NCBI GenBank assembly: GCA_029263125.1
Contig: JAJCYD010000011.1
Coordinates: 1 to 64,000 of the forward strand
DNA length: 64,000 nucleotides
DNA from: Solirubrobacteraceae bacterium
Lineage (GTDB): Bacteria > Actinomycetota > Thermoleophilia > Solirubrobacterales > Solirubrobacteraceae
Reading direction: 5' to 3'
In this document: one piece after another, positions 27,351-34,915 of the stretch
Position numbering within the stretch: position 1 is the stretch's first letter
Layout of the letters: every line of letters begins with the position of its first letter
Position numbers and translations under genes: made by a program
The notes under the pieces: model-generated
The model's database searches: none
What the model was told of the DNA's origin: nothing
What the model saw: only the letters and a program-made list of their open reading frames with translations

Positions 27351-28622
27351 GTGCTCTCCACGATTCTCAGCGCGTTCACCGTCGCGGAGATCCGCAAGAA
27401 GCTCGCCTTCACGGCGTTCGTCCTTGCGCTCTACCGCCTCGGCGCCCACCTGCCCGTTCCGGGCATTAACGTCGAGGCCGTCAAGGCGATCCAGGAGCAG
27501 TTCTCCGGCTCGAGCATCCTCGGCTTCCTGAACCTCTTCAGCGGCGGCGGCCTGTCGCGCATCGCGCTCTTCGCGCTCGGGATCATGCCGTACATCACGG
27601 CGTCGATCATCCTGCAGCTGCTGACCGTCGTGGTGCCGTCGCTGGAGAAGCTCTCCAAGGAGGGCGAGGTCGGCCAGCAGCGCATCACGCAGTACACGCG
27701 CTACCTGACGGTCGGCCTGGCCTTCGCGCAGTCGATCGGCTATGTCTTCCTGTTCCGCTCGCTGACCGCGAGCGCGGGGGAGTCGGTGATCGAGGACTTC
27801 ACCGCGGCGCGCGTGTTCTTGATCGTCATCTCCCTGACGGCGGGCTGCGTGCTGATCATGTGGATGGGCGAGCTCATCACCCAGCGCGGGATCGGCAATG
27901 GCATCTCGCTGATGATCTTCGCCTCGATCGTGTCCGGGCTGCCCAACGGCGTGCAGGCGTGGGCGACCAGCGCGGACCCGGTCTTCAAGGTCATGATGCC
28001 GTTCATCGCGCTGGCGGTGATCGCGGCGATCGTCTTCGTGCAGGAGGGCCAGCGGCGGATCCCGATCCAGTACGCCAAGCGCGTCATCGGCCGCCGCATG
28101 ACACAGGGAGGGCAGACCTACCTGCCGCTGCGCGTGAACATGGCCGGCGTCATCCCGGTGATCTTCGCCGCCTCGATCATGGCGTTCCCGCCGACCGTCG
28201 GCCAGCTGCTCAACAACGACCTGGGCAACAGCTTCGCGGCGTTCTTCGCGCCCAACGGCTGGGCCTACATCGTCGGCGAGTCGCTGTTCATCATCCTCTT
28301 CACCTACTTCTACACGGCGGTGACGTTCAACCCCGTCGACCAGGCGGAGAACCTCAAGAAGTACGGCGGCTTCATCCCCGGGGTGAGGCCGGGGAGACCC
28401 ACCGCGGAGTTCCTGGACCGCGTGCTCGCGCGGTTGACGTTCCCCGGCGCGATGTACCTCGCGGCCGTCGCGGCGCTGCCGACGATCCTCTTCAACCAGA
28501 CGAGCGCCAACTTCTACTTCGGGGGCACGTCGCTGCTGATCGTCGTCGGCGTGGCGCTGGACACGATGAAGCAGCTCGAGGCGCAGTTGATGATGCGCAA
28601 CTACGAGGGCTTCCTGAAGTGA
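27351..28622 (+). CDS. secY: Protein translocase subunit SecY
   Basis: 423 residues, ten hydrophobic segments, full length. It forms the channel of the Sec translocon in the membrane with SecE and SecG. TM1 begins KKLAFTAFVLALYRLGAHLP, and PYITASIILQLL is the TM2 signature. The cytoplasmic loop with RRIPIQYAKR between TM6 and TM7 binds SecA and ribosomes. It starts with GTG; no strong ribosome site is visible, which fits a near-leaderless mRNA. Confidence 0.97.
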   Translation: MLSTILSAFTVAEIRKKLAFTAFVLALYRLGAHLPVPGINVEAVKAIQEQFSGSSILGFLNLFSGGGLSRIALFALGIMPYITASIILQLLTVVVPSLEKLSKEGEVGQQRITQYTRYLTVGLAFAQSIGYVFLFRSLTASAGESVIEDFTAARVFLIVISLTAGCVLIMWMGELITQRGIGNGISLMIFASIVSGLPNGVQAWATSADPVFKVMMPFIALAVIAAIVFVQEGQRRIPIQYAKRVIGRRMTQGGQTYLPLRVNMAGVIPVIFAASIMAFPPTVGQLLNNDLGNSFAAFFAPNGWAYIVGESLFIILFTYFYTAVTFNPVDQAENLKKYGGFIPGVRPGRPTAEFLDRVLARLTFPGAMYLAAVAALPTILFNQTSANFYFGGTSLLIVVGVALDTMKQLEAQLMMRNYEGFLK

Positions 28623-28654
28623 CGTCGCAGCCCGCCAGCGCGCCAACGCCGCAG

Positions 28655-28660
28655 TAGGCT
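28655..28660 (+). promoter_or_regulatory. Candidate -10 box (TAGGCT) of adk-map
   Basis: A TANNNT hexamer 12 nt before the adk ATG in the 50-bp gap after secY. It suggests a short-leader transcript for adk and map. Confidence 0.35.
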
Positions 28661-28672
28661 CTAGGCGGCGCC

Positions 28673-29347
28673 ATGTCACAGTTCAATCTCATCCTCCTGG
28701 GGCCCCCGGGCGCCGGCAAGGGGACGCAGGCCGAACGGCTGACCGACGACTTCAACCTGCCGTACATCGCGACGGGCAACATCCTGCGCGAGGCGGTCTC
28801 CCAGGAGACCACGCTCGGCAAGCAGGCCAAGGCGTTCATGGACGCCGGGGAGCTCGTTCCCGACGATGTCATCAGCGGGGTGATCCTCGAGGCCGTCGAG
28901 GGCCCCGACGCGCGCGATGGCTTCCTGCTCGACGGGTTCCCGCGCACCGTTGCGCAGGCCGAGGCCCTCGACGCGGGCCTGGAGCAGCTCGACCGCCGGC
29001 TCACAGCCGCGATCCTCATCGAGGTGCCCGACGAAGAGGTCATGCGGCGGATGTCCGGGCGCAGGGTGAGCGTCAAGACCGGCCGGGTGTACCACGTCGA
29101 GTTCGATCCGCCCAAGCACGAGGGCCGCTGCGACGTCGACGGCTCGCGGCTCGTGCAGCGCGACGACGATCACCCGGAGACCGTGGCGCACCGCCTCGAG
29201 GTCTACCACGAGAAGACCACGCCGTTGATCGGCTACTACGAGGACCAGGGCGTGCTGCGCCGCTTCGACGGAACGCGCTCGCCCACCGAGGTCCACGATC
29301 ACATCAGGGCAACGATCGCGACGCTGCGACTCGAAGAAGAGCTGTGA
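28673..29347 (+). CDS. adk: Adenylate kinase
   Basis: 224 residues. P-loop GPPGAGKGTQ at residues 9-18, then FLLDGFPRTVAQAEAL, the NMP-binding signature. The LID region (GRVYHVEFDPPKHEGRCDVD) is of the long type but lacks the four-cysteine zinc site. It interconverts ATP, AMP and ADP in the cytoplasm. The GTG of map overlaps its TGA. Confidence 0.97.
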   Translation: MSQFNLILLGPPGAGKGTQAERLTDDFNLPYIATGNILREAVSQETTLGKQAKAFMDAGELVPDDVISGVILEAVEGPDARDGFLLDGFPRTVAQAEALDAGLEQLDRRLTAAILIEVPDEEVMRRMSGRRVSVKTGRVYHVEFDPPKHEGRCDVDGSRLVQRDDDHPETVAHRLEVYHEKTTPLIGYYEDQGVLRRFDGTRSPTEVHDHIRATIATLRLEEEL

Positions 29348-30105
29348 TCGTCAAGAAGTCCCCGGATGAGATCGACCGCATGGCCGCGGCCGGGGACATC
29401 CTCGTCCGCACGCTGGCCCTCGTCGAGTCCAAGATCCGCCCCGGCGCCACGACCGAAGAGCTCGACGCCGCCGCCGAGCGCTTCATCCGCTCGCAGGGCG
29501 CGACTCCGGCGTTCAAGGGGTATCGCGGCTTTCCCGGCTCGCTGTGCATCTCGCCCAACTCGATGGTCGTGCACGGCATCCCCGGCCCATACAAGCTGCG
29601 CAAGGGCGACATCCTGTCGGTCGACTGCGGCGTGATCCTGGACGGCTGGGTCGCCGACGCCGCGCGGACCTTCGCCGTCGGCTCGATCTCCGTGGTCGCG
29701 CGCAAGCTGCTCGACACGACCCAGGCGTCGCTGTTCGCCGCCGCCGAGCAATGCCGTCCCGGCAACCGCCTCGGCGACGTGTCGCACGCCGTCCAGCGGC
29801 GCGTCGAGCAGGACGGGCTGTCGGTCGTGCGCTCGCTGGTCGGCCACGGCATCGGCCGCGACATGCACGAGGATCCGCAGATTCCCAACTACGGTCCGCC
29901 CGGCAAGGGCGTCAAGCTCGAGGAGGGGATGGTGCTGGCGGTCGAGCCGATGGTCACCGCCGGCCGCCACGACGTGCGCCTCGCCGACGACCACTGGTCG
30001 ATCTACTCGCAGGACGGCTCACTGGCCGCGCACTTCGAGTTCACCATCGCGATCACCGCCGACGGGCCTCGGGTGCTGACCCCGTGGCACGAGACGACAG
30101 ACTGA
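29344..30105 (+). CDS. map: Methionine aminopeptidase type I
   Basis: 253 residues. Removes the initiator Met from nascent proteins. The five metal ligands of the pita-bread fold are visible: Asp in DCGVILDG, Asp in VADAARTF, His in [10 protein letters not shown], Glu in AVEPM and Glu in HFEFTIA. The substrate His lies in VVHGIP. It starts with GTG overlapping the adk stop, so adk and map are coupled. Confidence 0.97.
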   Translation: MIVKKSPDEIDRMAAAGDILVRTLALVESKIRPGATTEELDAAAERFIRSQGATPAFKGYRGFPGSLCISPNSMVVHGIPGPYKLRKGDILSVDCGVILDGWVADAARTFAVGSISVVARKLLDTTQASLFAAAEQCRPGNRLGDVSHAVQRRVEQDGLSVVRSLVGHGIGRDMHEDPQIPNYGPPGKGVKLEEGMVLAVEPMVTAGRHDVRLADDHWSIYSQDGSLAAHFEFTIAITADGPRVLTPWHETTD

Positions 30106-30115
30106 GGCGCTTCGC

Positions 30116-30121
30116 TACACT
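30116..30121 (+). promoter_or_regulatory. Candidate -10 box (TACACT) before rpmJ
   Basis: A TANNNT hexamer 72 bp before rpmJ, just after map, probably the promoter of the rpmJ-rpsM-rpsK-rpsD-rpoA-rplQ group. infA, usual at this position, is absent. Confidence 0.35.
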
Positions 30122-30193
30122 CCATCGTCGCGCGCTCGCGGCGGGATGTCTCATGTCCTGCCCCGCGTTTCCTCACGTCTTCCGAAGGAGCTC

Positions 30194-30307
30194 ATGAAGG
30201 TACGACCGTCGGTCAAGCCGATGTGCGAGAAGTGCAAGATCATTCGCCGCCATGGTGCGGTGCTGGTGATCTGCTCCAATCCGCGTCACAAGCAGAGGCA
30301 GGGGTAA
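30194..30307 (+). CDS. rpmJ: Ribosomal protein L36
   Basis: 37 residues: [20 protein letters not shown], then [13 protein letters not shown]. It carries the zinc site C-x2-C-x12-C-x4-H of the zinc-type L36. GGAG lies six bases before the ATG. This gene is too short for most ORF scans but its sequence is unmistakable. rpsM follows after three bases. Confidence 0.95.
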   Translation: MKVRPSVKPMCEKCKIIRRHGAVLVICSNPRHKQRQG

Positions 30308-30310
30308 CGG

Positions 30311-30691
30311 ATGGCGCGTATCGCCGGCATCAACATCCCGCTCAACAAGCGCGCCGAGATCGGTCTGACCTACATCTACGGCGTCGGTCGCCCGACGGCC
30401 AACGAGATCCTCAAGGCGACGGGGATCGAGCCCGATCGCAAGGTTCGCGACCTCACCGAGGACGAGGTCTCCAAGCTGCGCGACGCGATCGACGACCTGA
30501 CGGTCGAGGGCGATCTGCGGCGCGAGCGCTCCCAGAACATCAAGCGGCTGATGGAGATCGGCTGCTACCGCGGAATGCGTCATCGCCGCGGACTGCCCGT
30601 ACGAGGGCAGAAGACGAAGACGAACGCCCGCACGCGCAAAGGGCCCAAGCGCATGCAGGTGGCCGGCAAGAAGAAGGCCACCAAGAAATGA
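30311..30691 (+). CDS. rpsM: Ribosomal protein S13
   Basis: 126 residues. [19 protein letters not shown] is the helix-two-turns-helix start. The C-terminal [20 protein letters not shown] tail contacts the P-site tRNA. The lysine-rich end (KKKATKK) is typical of actinobacteria. It forms bridges B1a and B1b with the 50S subunit. Confidence 0.97.
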   Translation: MARIAGINIPLNKRAEIGLTYIYGVGRPTANEILKATGIEPDRKVRDLTEDEVSKLRDAIDDLTVEGDLRRERSQNIKRLMEIGCYRGMRHRRGLPVRGQKTKTNARTRKGPKRMQVAGKKKATKK

Positions 30692-30729
30692 TTCACGCGA
30701 GGCCGGAGGCCGAGAGCCACCATCAATAC

Positions 30730-30748
30730 GCAGGGCCGGACGCCCTGC
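30730..30748 (+). promoter_or_regulatory. Hairpin directly upstream of the rpsK ribosome site
   Basis: GCAGGGC-CGGAC-GCCCTGC, a 7-bp stem, ends right before GGAGG of rpsK in the 72-bp gap after rpsM. It could set the folding of the rpsK start region or bind a regulatory ribosomal protein (S4 regulates the alpha operon in E. coli). Confidence 0.4.
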
Positions 30749-30763
30749 GGAGGTAACCCGAAC

Positions 30764-31159
30764 ATGCCTGCTCCCAAGCGACCGCAACGTGGCCGTCGCA
30801 AGCCGAAGAAGAACATCCCGATCGGTCAGGCCCACATCAAGACCTCCTTCAACAACACGATCGTCTCGCTGTCGGACAAGGACGGCAACGTGATCGCGTG
30901 GGAGTCGGCCGGTGGCGCCGGATTCAAGGGCTCGCGCAAGTCGACGCCGTTCGCAGCGCAGGTGACTGCCGACGCAGCCGCCCGCAAGGGCATCGACCAG
31001 GGCCTGCAGAAGGTCGAGGTCTTCGTCAAGGGCCCCGGCTCGGGTCGCGAGACGGCGATCCGCTCGTTGCAGGCCGCGGGCCTGGAGGTCACGGGCGTCA
31101 AGGACGTCACGCCCCAGGCGCACAACGGCTGCCGGCCGCGCAAGCGGCGGAGGGTTTGA
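30764..31159 (+). CDS. rpsK: Ribosomal protein S11
   Basis: 131 residues of the 30S platform. [20 protein letters not shown] and [16 protein letters not shown], ending [16 protein letters not shown] is well placed before ATG 30764. rpsD follows after three bases. Confidence 0.98.
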   Translation: MPAPKRPQRGRRKPKKNIPIGQAHIKTSFNNTIVSLSDKDGNVIAWESAGGAGFKGSRKSTPFAAQVTADAAARKGIDQGLQKVEVFVKGPGSGRETAIRSLQAAGLEVTGVKDVTPQAHNGCRPRKRRRV

Positions 31160-31162
31160 ACC

Positions 31163-31783
31163 ATGGCTCGTGACACCGGACCAGCCTGCAAGAAGTGCCG
31201 CCGCGAGGGTCAGAAGCTCTTTCTGAAGGGTGAGCGCTGCCTGACGGACAAGTGCGGCGTCGAGCGTCGCGCCTACCCGCCCGGCGATCACGGTCGCGGT
31301 CGCCAGAAGCAGTCGGAGTACCGCGTGCAGCTGCGCGAGAAGCAGAAGGCTCGCCGGTACTACGGCGTGCTGGAGAAGCAGTTCCGGATCTACTACGCGA
31401 AGGCGTCGCGCATGGAGGGGATCACGGGTGAGAACCTGCTCGCGATCCTCGAGTCACGGCTGGACAACGTCATCGTCCGGCTCGGATTCGCGGCGTCTCG
31501 CAGCCAGTCGCGCCAGTTCATCCGCCATGGCCACTGGACGGTCAACGGCCGTCGCGTGGACATTCCCAGCTATCAGGTGCGCGATGGCGACGTGATCGCG
31601 GTGAAGGCCGGCACGCCGGTCGAGCCCTTGATCCGCGACGCCACGGAGCTGACGGCGCAGGTTCCCGCCTGGCTCCAGGCTGATCATGACTCGCTGACGG
31701 CGAAGGTGCTGCGCAGGCCCGACCGCAGAGAGATCGCCGCACCGGTGCAGGAGCAGCTCATCGTCGAGCTGTACTCCAAGTAG
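31163..31783 (+). CDS. rpsD: Ribosomal protein S4, zinc-binding type
   Basis: 206 residues. It nucleates the 30S body and binds the 5' domain of 16S rRNA. The zinc site C9-x2-C12...C26-x4-C31 is in the first 31 residues (CKKC, then CLTDKC). The S4 RNA-binding domain has LDNVIVRLGFAASRSQSRQF and VNGRRVDIPSYQV. It is a typical full-length form. Confidence 0.97.
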   Translation: MARDTGPACKKCRREGQKLFLKGERCLTDKCGVERRAYPPGDHGRGRQKQSEYRVQLREKQKARRYYGVLEKQFRIYYAKASRMEGITGENLLAILESRLDNVIVRLGFAASRSQSRQFIRHGHWTVNGRRVDIPSYQVRDGDVIAVKAGTPVEPLIRDATELTAQVPAWLQADHDSLTAKVLRRPDRREIAAPVQEQLIVELYSK

Positions 31784-31869
31784 CCCACCTGCCCTTGATC
31801 CCGCCGCCCCCGCTGGCCATGAGCACGCGGGGAGGATGGGCCCCGATTCACCCCGACGTTAGGACGCTG

Positions 31870-32853
31870 ATGCTCGACTTCCAAATCCCCCGGATCACCA
31901 GTGAGACGGTTGAGGAGAATCGCGGCTCGTTCACGATCGAGCCGCTGGACCGTGGCTTCGGCTACACGTTTGGCAACTCGCTGCGGCGCGTGCTGCTGAG
32001 CTCGCTTGCGGGCGCGTCGGTCACGAGCGTGCGCATCGAGGGGGTCGCGCACGAGTTCTCGACGATCAAGGGCGTCACCGAGGACGTCACCGACATCGTG
32101 CTGAACCTCAAGGGCATCGTCTGCCGGATGCACTCCGATGCGTCCGAGGTCGAGGCTCCGCTCGTCGTCACCGGCCCCGGTGAGATCACCGCCAAGGACA
32201 TCGACCTGCCGGCCGGCGTCGAGGTGCTCAACCCCGACGTGCACATCGCGACGCTCGAGAAGAAGACCAAGCTCGAGCTGTACCTCACGATCGGCCGTGG
32301 CCGCGGGTACCGCCCGTCGGAGGACAACAAGTCCCCCGACCAGCCGATCGGCGTAATCCCGATCGACTCGATCTTCTCGCCGGTGCGGCGCGTCGCCTAC
32401 GGCGTCGAGCCCGCTCGCGTCGGTCAGCGCACGGACTTCGACAAGCTGACGCTGGACATCGAGACCGACGGGTCGATCGATCCGCAGGCCGCGCTGCGCG
32501 AGGCCGCGGAGATTCTGATCGCCCAGCTGGCGATCTTCACCGACGCCGACCGCATCGAGGAGTTGCGCGCCGGTCCGGGCGGCCAGCTGGACGGCGCCAA
32601 CGGTGCGTCGGCCGCGAACGCCGCGCCGGGCGGTGCCGCGACGACGGGCCCGATGCACGACATCCTGATCGAGGAGCTCGAGCTTGGCGTGCGCTCCTAC
32701 AACTGCCTCAAGCGGGCCGGCATCCAGACCGTCGGCGACCTGATCTCCAAGTCCGAGGGCGAGCTCAACGCGATCCCGAACTTCGGCAAGAAGTCCATCG
32801 ACGAGGTCATCGAGACCCTTCACAACCGCGGCCTTGACCTGCGCGACGACTGA
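31870..32853 (+). CDS. rpoA: RNA polymerase alpha subunit
   Basis: 327 residues. The N-terminal dimerisation domain has LDRGFGYTFGNSLRRVLLSS. The alpha-CTD (from about residue 262: IEELELGVRSYNCLKRAGI ... LHNRGLDLRDD) binds UP elements and activators. A Gly/Ala-rich linker lies at about 235-260. ATG 31870 (MLDFQIPRIT) is preferred over the in-frame TTG 31795 or ATG 31819, because the family starts close to this point. It lies 86 bp after rpsD. Confidence 0.96.
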   Translation: MLDFQIPRITSETVEENRGSFTIEPLDRGFGYTFGNSLRRVLLSSLAGASVTSVRIEGVAHEFSTIKGVTEDVTDIVLNLKGIVCRMHSDASEVEAPLVVTGPGEITAKDIDLPAGVEVLNPDVHIATLEKKTKLELYLTIGRGRGYRPSEDNKSPDQPIGVIPIDSIFSPVRRVAYGVEPARVGQRTDFDKLTLDIETDGSIDPQAALREAAEILIAQLAIFTDADRIEELRAGPGGQLDGANGASAANAAPGGAATTGPMHDILIEELELGVRSYNCLKRAGIQTVGDLISKSEGELNAIPNFGKKSIDEVIETLHNRGLDLRDD

Positions 32854-32854
32854 T

Positions 32855-32860
32855 TAGGAT
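32855..32860 (+). promoter_or_regulatory. Candidate -10 box (TAGGAT) before rplQ
   Basis: A TANNNT hexamer between rpoA and rplQ, 12 bp before the rplQ ATG; could add independent rplQ expression. Confidence 0.3.
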
Positions 32861-32872
32861 CTCCATCCGCTC

Positions 32873-33226
32873 ATGCGCCACCAGAAGACACGCAACAAGC
32901 TCAGCCGCGACTCCGCGCACCGCAAGGCGCTGCTCATGAACCTCTGCAAGGAGGTCATCGAGCACGAGCGGATCAAGACGACTCAGGCGAAGGCCAAGGC
33001 CGTCAAGCCCGAGATCGAGCAGCTCATCACCCTCGGCAAGCGCGGTGACCTGCACGCCCGGCGCCAGGCGCTCAGCACGCTCGGCCAGGACAAGTTCGCG
33101 GTGCACAAGCTCTTCGAGGAGGTCGCGCCGCGGTACACCGAGCGTCCGGGCGGCTACACGCGGATCCTCAAGCTCGGGCCGAGGCGCAGCGACTCCACGG
33201 AGATGGTCTACCTCGAGCTCGTGTGA
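32873..33226 (+). CDS. rplQ: Ribosomal protein L17
   Basis: 117 residues at the tunnel exit: [20 protein letters not shown] at the start, then [20 protein letters not shown] and the C-terminal [16 protein letters not shown]. It is the last gene of the alpha operon, and its stop codon lies within a perfect inverted repeat. Confidence 0.97.
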   Translation: MRHQKTRNKLSRDSAHRKALLMNLCKEVIEHERIKTTQAKAKAVKPEIEQLITLGKRGDLHARRQALSTLGQDKFAVHKLFEEVAPRYTERPGGYTRILKLGPRRSDSTEMVYLELV

Positions 33227-33242
33227 GCCCGCGGGCTCACAC
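33221..33242 (+). terminator. Perfect 22-bp palindrome at the end of the alpha operon
   Basis: Arms GTGTGAGCCCG and CGGGCTCACAC form an uninterrupted palindrome over the rplQ stop codon; as RNA it gives an 8-bp stem with CCGCGG loop. No U-run follows. A second short hairpin (CGCGC-TGAA-CGCG) follows at about 33246. Confidence 0.6.
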
Positions 33243-33336
33243 GGCGCGCTGAACGCGCGGATCGCCGGCGGCCACGCCAACGCGCGCGGCGACGTCACGG
33301 TGCGAGCCACCGCCGCTCCTGGCATGCTCGCGCGCG

Positions 33337-34059
33337 ATGACGAGCCGCATGCTGCTGGAGTACGACGGAACCGCCTTCGCCGGTTGGGCATGCCAGCCCG
33401 GCCAGCGCACGGTGCAGGAGGAGGTGCAGCGCGCGCTGCGCACGGTCCTGCGTGAGCACGAGCTGACGCTGACGGTCGCCGGGCGCACCGACGCCGGGGT
33501 GCATGCGTGGGGGCAGGTGTGCTCGTATGAGCACGAGGCGGTCGACCCGCTGAGCCTCAACGCGCTGCTGCCCGCCGACGTCGCCGTGCTCGACTGCAAT
33601 CCGGCGCCGGGCGGCTTCGACGCTCGCCGCGACGCGGTCTCGCGGACCTACTGCTACCGCGTGCTGCATCGCCGCGCCCGCTCGGTATGGCTCGAGCGAC
33701 GCGCGCTGTGGCACGGGTGGGAGCTTGATCGCGATGCGCTGCACGCGTGCGCCGAGGCGGTCGCCGGCGAGCACGACTTCAAGGCGTTCACGCCGACCGA
33801 GACCCATCACACGCGCTTCGAGCGCGTGGTGAGCCAGGCGCGGTGGCACGAGGACGGCGAGCTGCTCGAGTTCTGGATCACGGCCGACTCCTTCCTGCGC
33901 CACATGAACCGCGTGCTCGTCGGGACGATGCTCGAGGCGGCCACCGGGCGGCGCTCGGTGCAGAGCTTCATGGAGCTGCTCGACGGGCGTCCTCGCTGCG
34001 AGGCGGGTGCCACGGCCCCCGCCCATGGACTCGCGCTCGCCGCCGTGGCCTACGCCTGA
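33337..34059 (+). CDS. truA: tRNA pseudouridine(38-40) synthase
   Basis: 240 residues. Converts U38-U40 of the anticodon arm to pseudouridine. LLEYDGTAFAGWACQPGQRT is the N-terminal signature. The catalytic Asp is in VAGRTDAGVHAWGQV (about residue 53), and FLRHMNRVLVGTMLEAATGR is the C-terminal motif. The truA-after-rplQ order is widespread. Confidence 0.96.
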   Translation: MTSRMLLEYDGTAFAGWACQPGQRTVQEEVQRALRTVLREHELTLTVAGRTDAGVHAWGQVCSYEHEAVDPLSLNALLPADVAVLDCNPAPGGFDARRDAVSRTYCYRVLHRRARSVWLERRALWHGWELDRDALHACAEAVAGEHDFKAFTPTETHHTRFERVVSQARWHEDGELLEFWITADSFLRHMNRVLVGTMLEAATGRRSVQSFMELLDGRPRCEAGATAPAHGLALAAVAYA

Positions 34060-34067
34060 CGAGGCTC

Positions 34068-34073
34068 TACGAT
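34068..34073 (+). promoter_or_regulatory. Candidate -10 box (TACGAT) of surE
   Basis: A TANNNT hexamer nine bases before the surE ATG in a 23-bp gap, consistent with a nearly leaderless surE transcript. Confidence 0.35.
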
Positions 34074-34082
34074 CGATTCGCG

Positions 34083-34904
34083 ATGCGGGTGCTGCTGACC
34101 AACGATGACGGGATCGAGGCCCAGGGGCTTCAGGCGCTGCGACGCGCGCTCGTGCGGGTGCCCGGCATCGAGCTCGTGGTCATCGCACCCGATGGCAATC
34201 GCTCGGCGATGGCCCGCTCGATCACGACGCGCCGCCCGCTGTGGGTGCGGGACGTCGACTTCGGAGACGGCACGCACGGCTACGCCACCGACGGGACTCC
34301 CGTGGACTGCGTGCGCCTGGCGACCCTTGGCCTCGTCGAGGGATTCACCGCCGAGATGATCGTCTCGGGCATCAACCACGGCACGAACCTCGGCGACGAC
34401 ATCACCTACTCGGGGACGGTCGCGGCCGCCTTCGAGGGCATCCTGCTGGGCCTGCCGGCGATCGCCGTCTCCCAGCAGTCGGCCGCCGGCACGACGGACT
34501 TCCGGCCCGACCAGGCGTTTGACTTCGAGGCTGGCGCGCGGTTCGTCGCTCGTCTCGTCGACGAGATCGAGAACGTGCCGCTCCCGGCCGGCACGCTGCT
34601 GAACATCAACTGTCCGGCGGCTGCGGCCGACACGGTCGCGATCGCCAAGCTCGGCAAGCGGATCTATCGCGACGAGCTGAAGGTCAGCGGAGACGGCGGG
34701 CGTGACGGCACCACGAGCTACTGGATCTACGGGCCCGATCCGGGCTTTCACGAGGAGCCAGGCACGGACTTCGCAGCGATCGGCGACGGTCACATCTCCG
34801 TCACGCCGTTGCACTTCGACCTGACGGACGTCGCGGGGATGGACACGCTGGTCACGCACGACCTGGCGCGGCTTCTGGCACCGGTCGTCCAGGAGCGGGA
34901 CTGA
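34083..34904 (+). CDS. surE: 5'/3'-nucleotidase SurE
   Basis: 273 residues. A stationary-phase survival phosphatase for nucleoside monophosphates. The metal site has MRVLLTNDDG (Asp8, Asp9), the Ser in PDGNRSAMARS and the Asn in SGINHGTNLGDD. The N-terminal Rossmann-like domain is intact. The frame is open upstream to 33747 but the family starts at MRVLLTNDDG. ligA follows after 11 bases. Confidence 0.95.
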   Translation: MRVLLTNDDGIEAQGLQALRRALVRVPGIELVVIAPDGNRSAMARSITTRRPLWVRDVDFGDGTHGYATDGTPVDCVRLATLGLVEGFTAEMIVSGINHGTNLGDDITYSGTVAAAFEGILLGLPAIAVSQQSAAGTTDFRPDQAFDFEAGARFVARLVDEIENVPLPAGTLLNINCPAAAADTVAIAKLGKRIYRDELKVSGDGGRDGTTSYWIYGPDPGFHEEPGTDFAAIGDGHISVTPLHFDLTDVAGMDTLVTHDLARLLAPVVQERD

Positions 34905-34915
34905 GAGCCGCTGCC

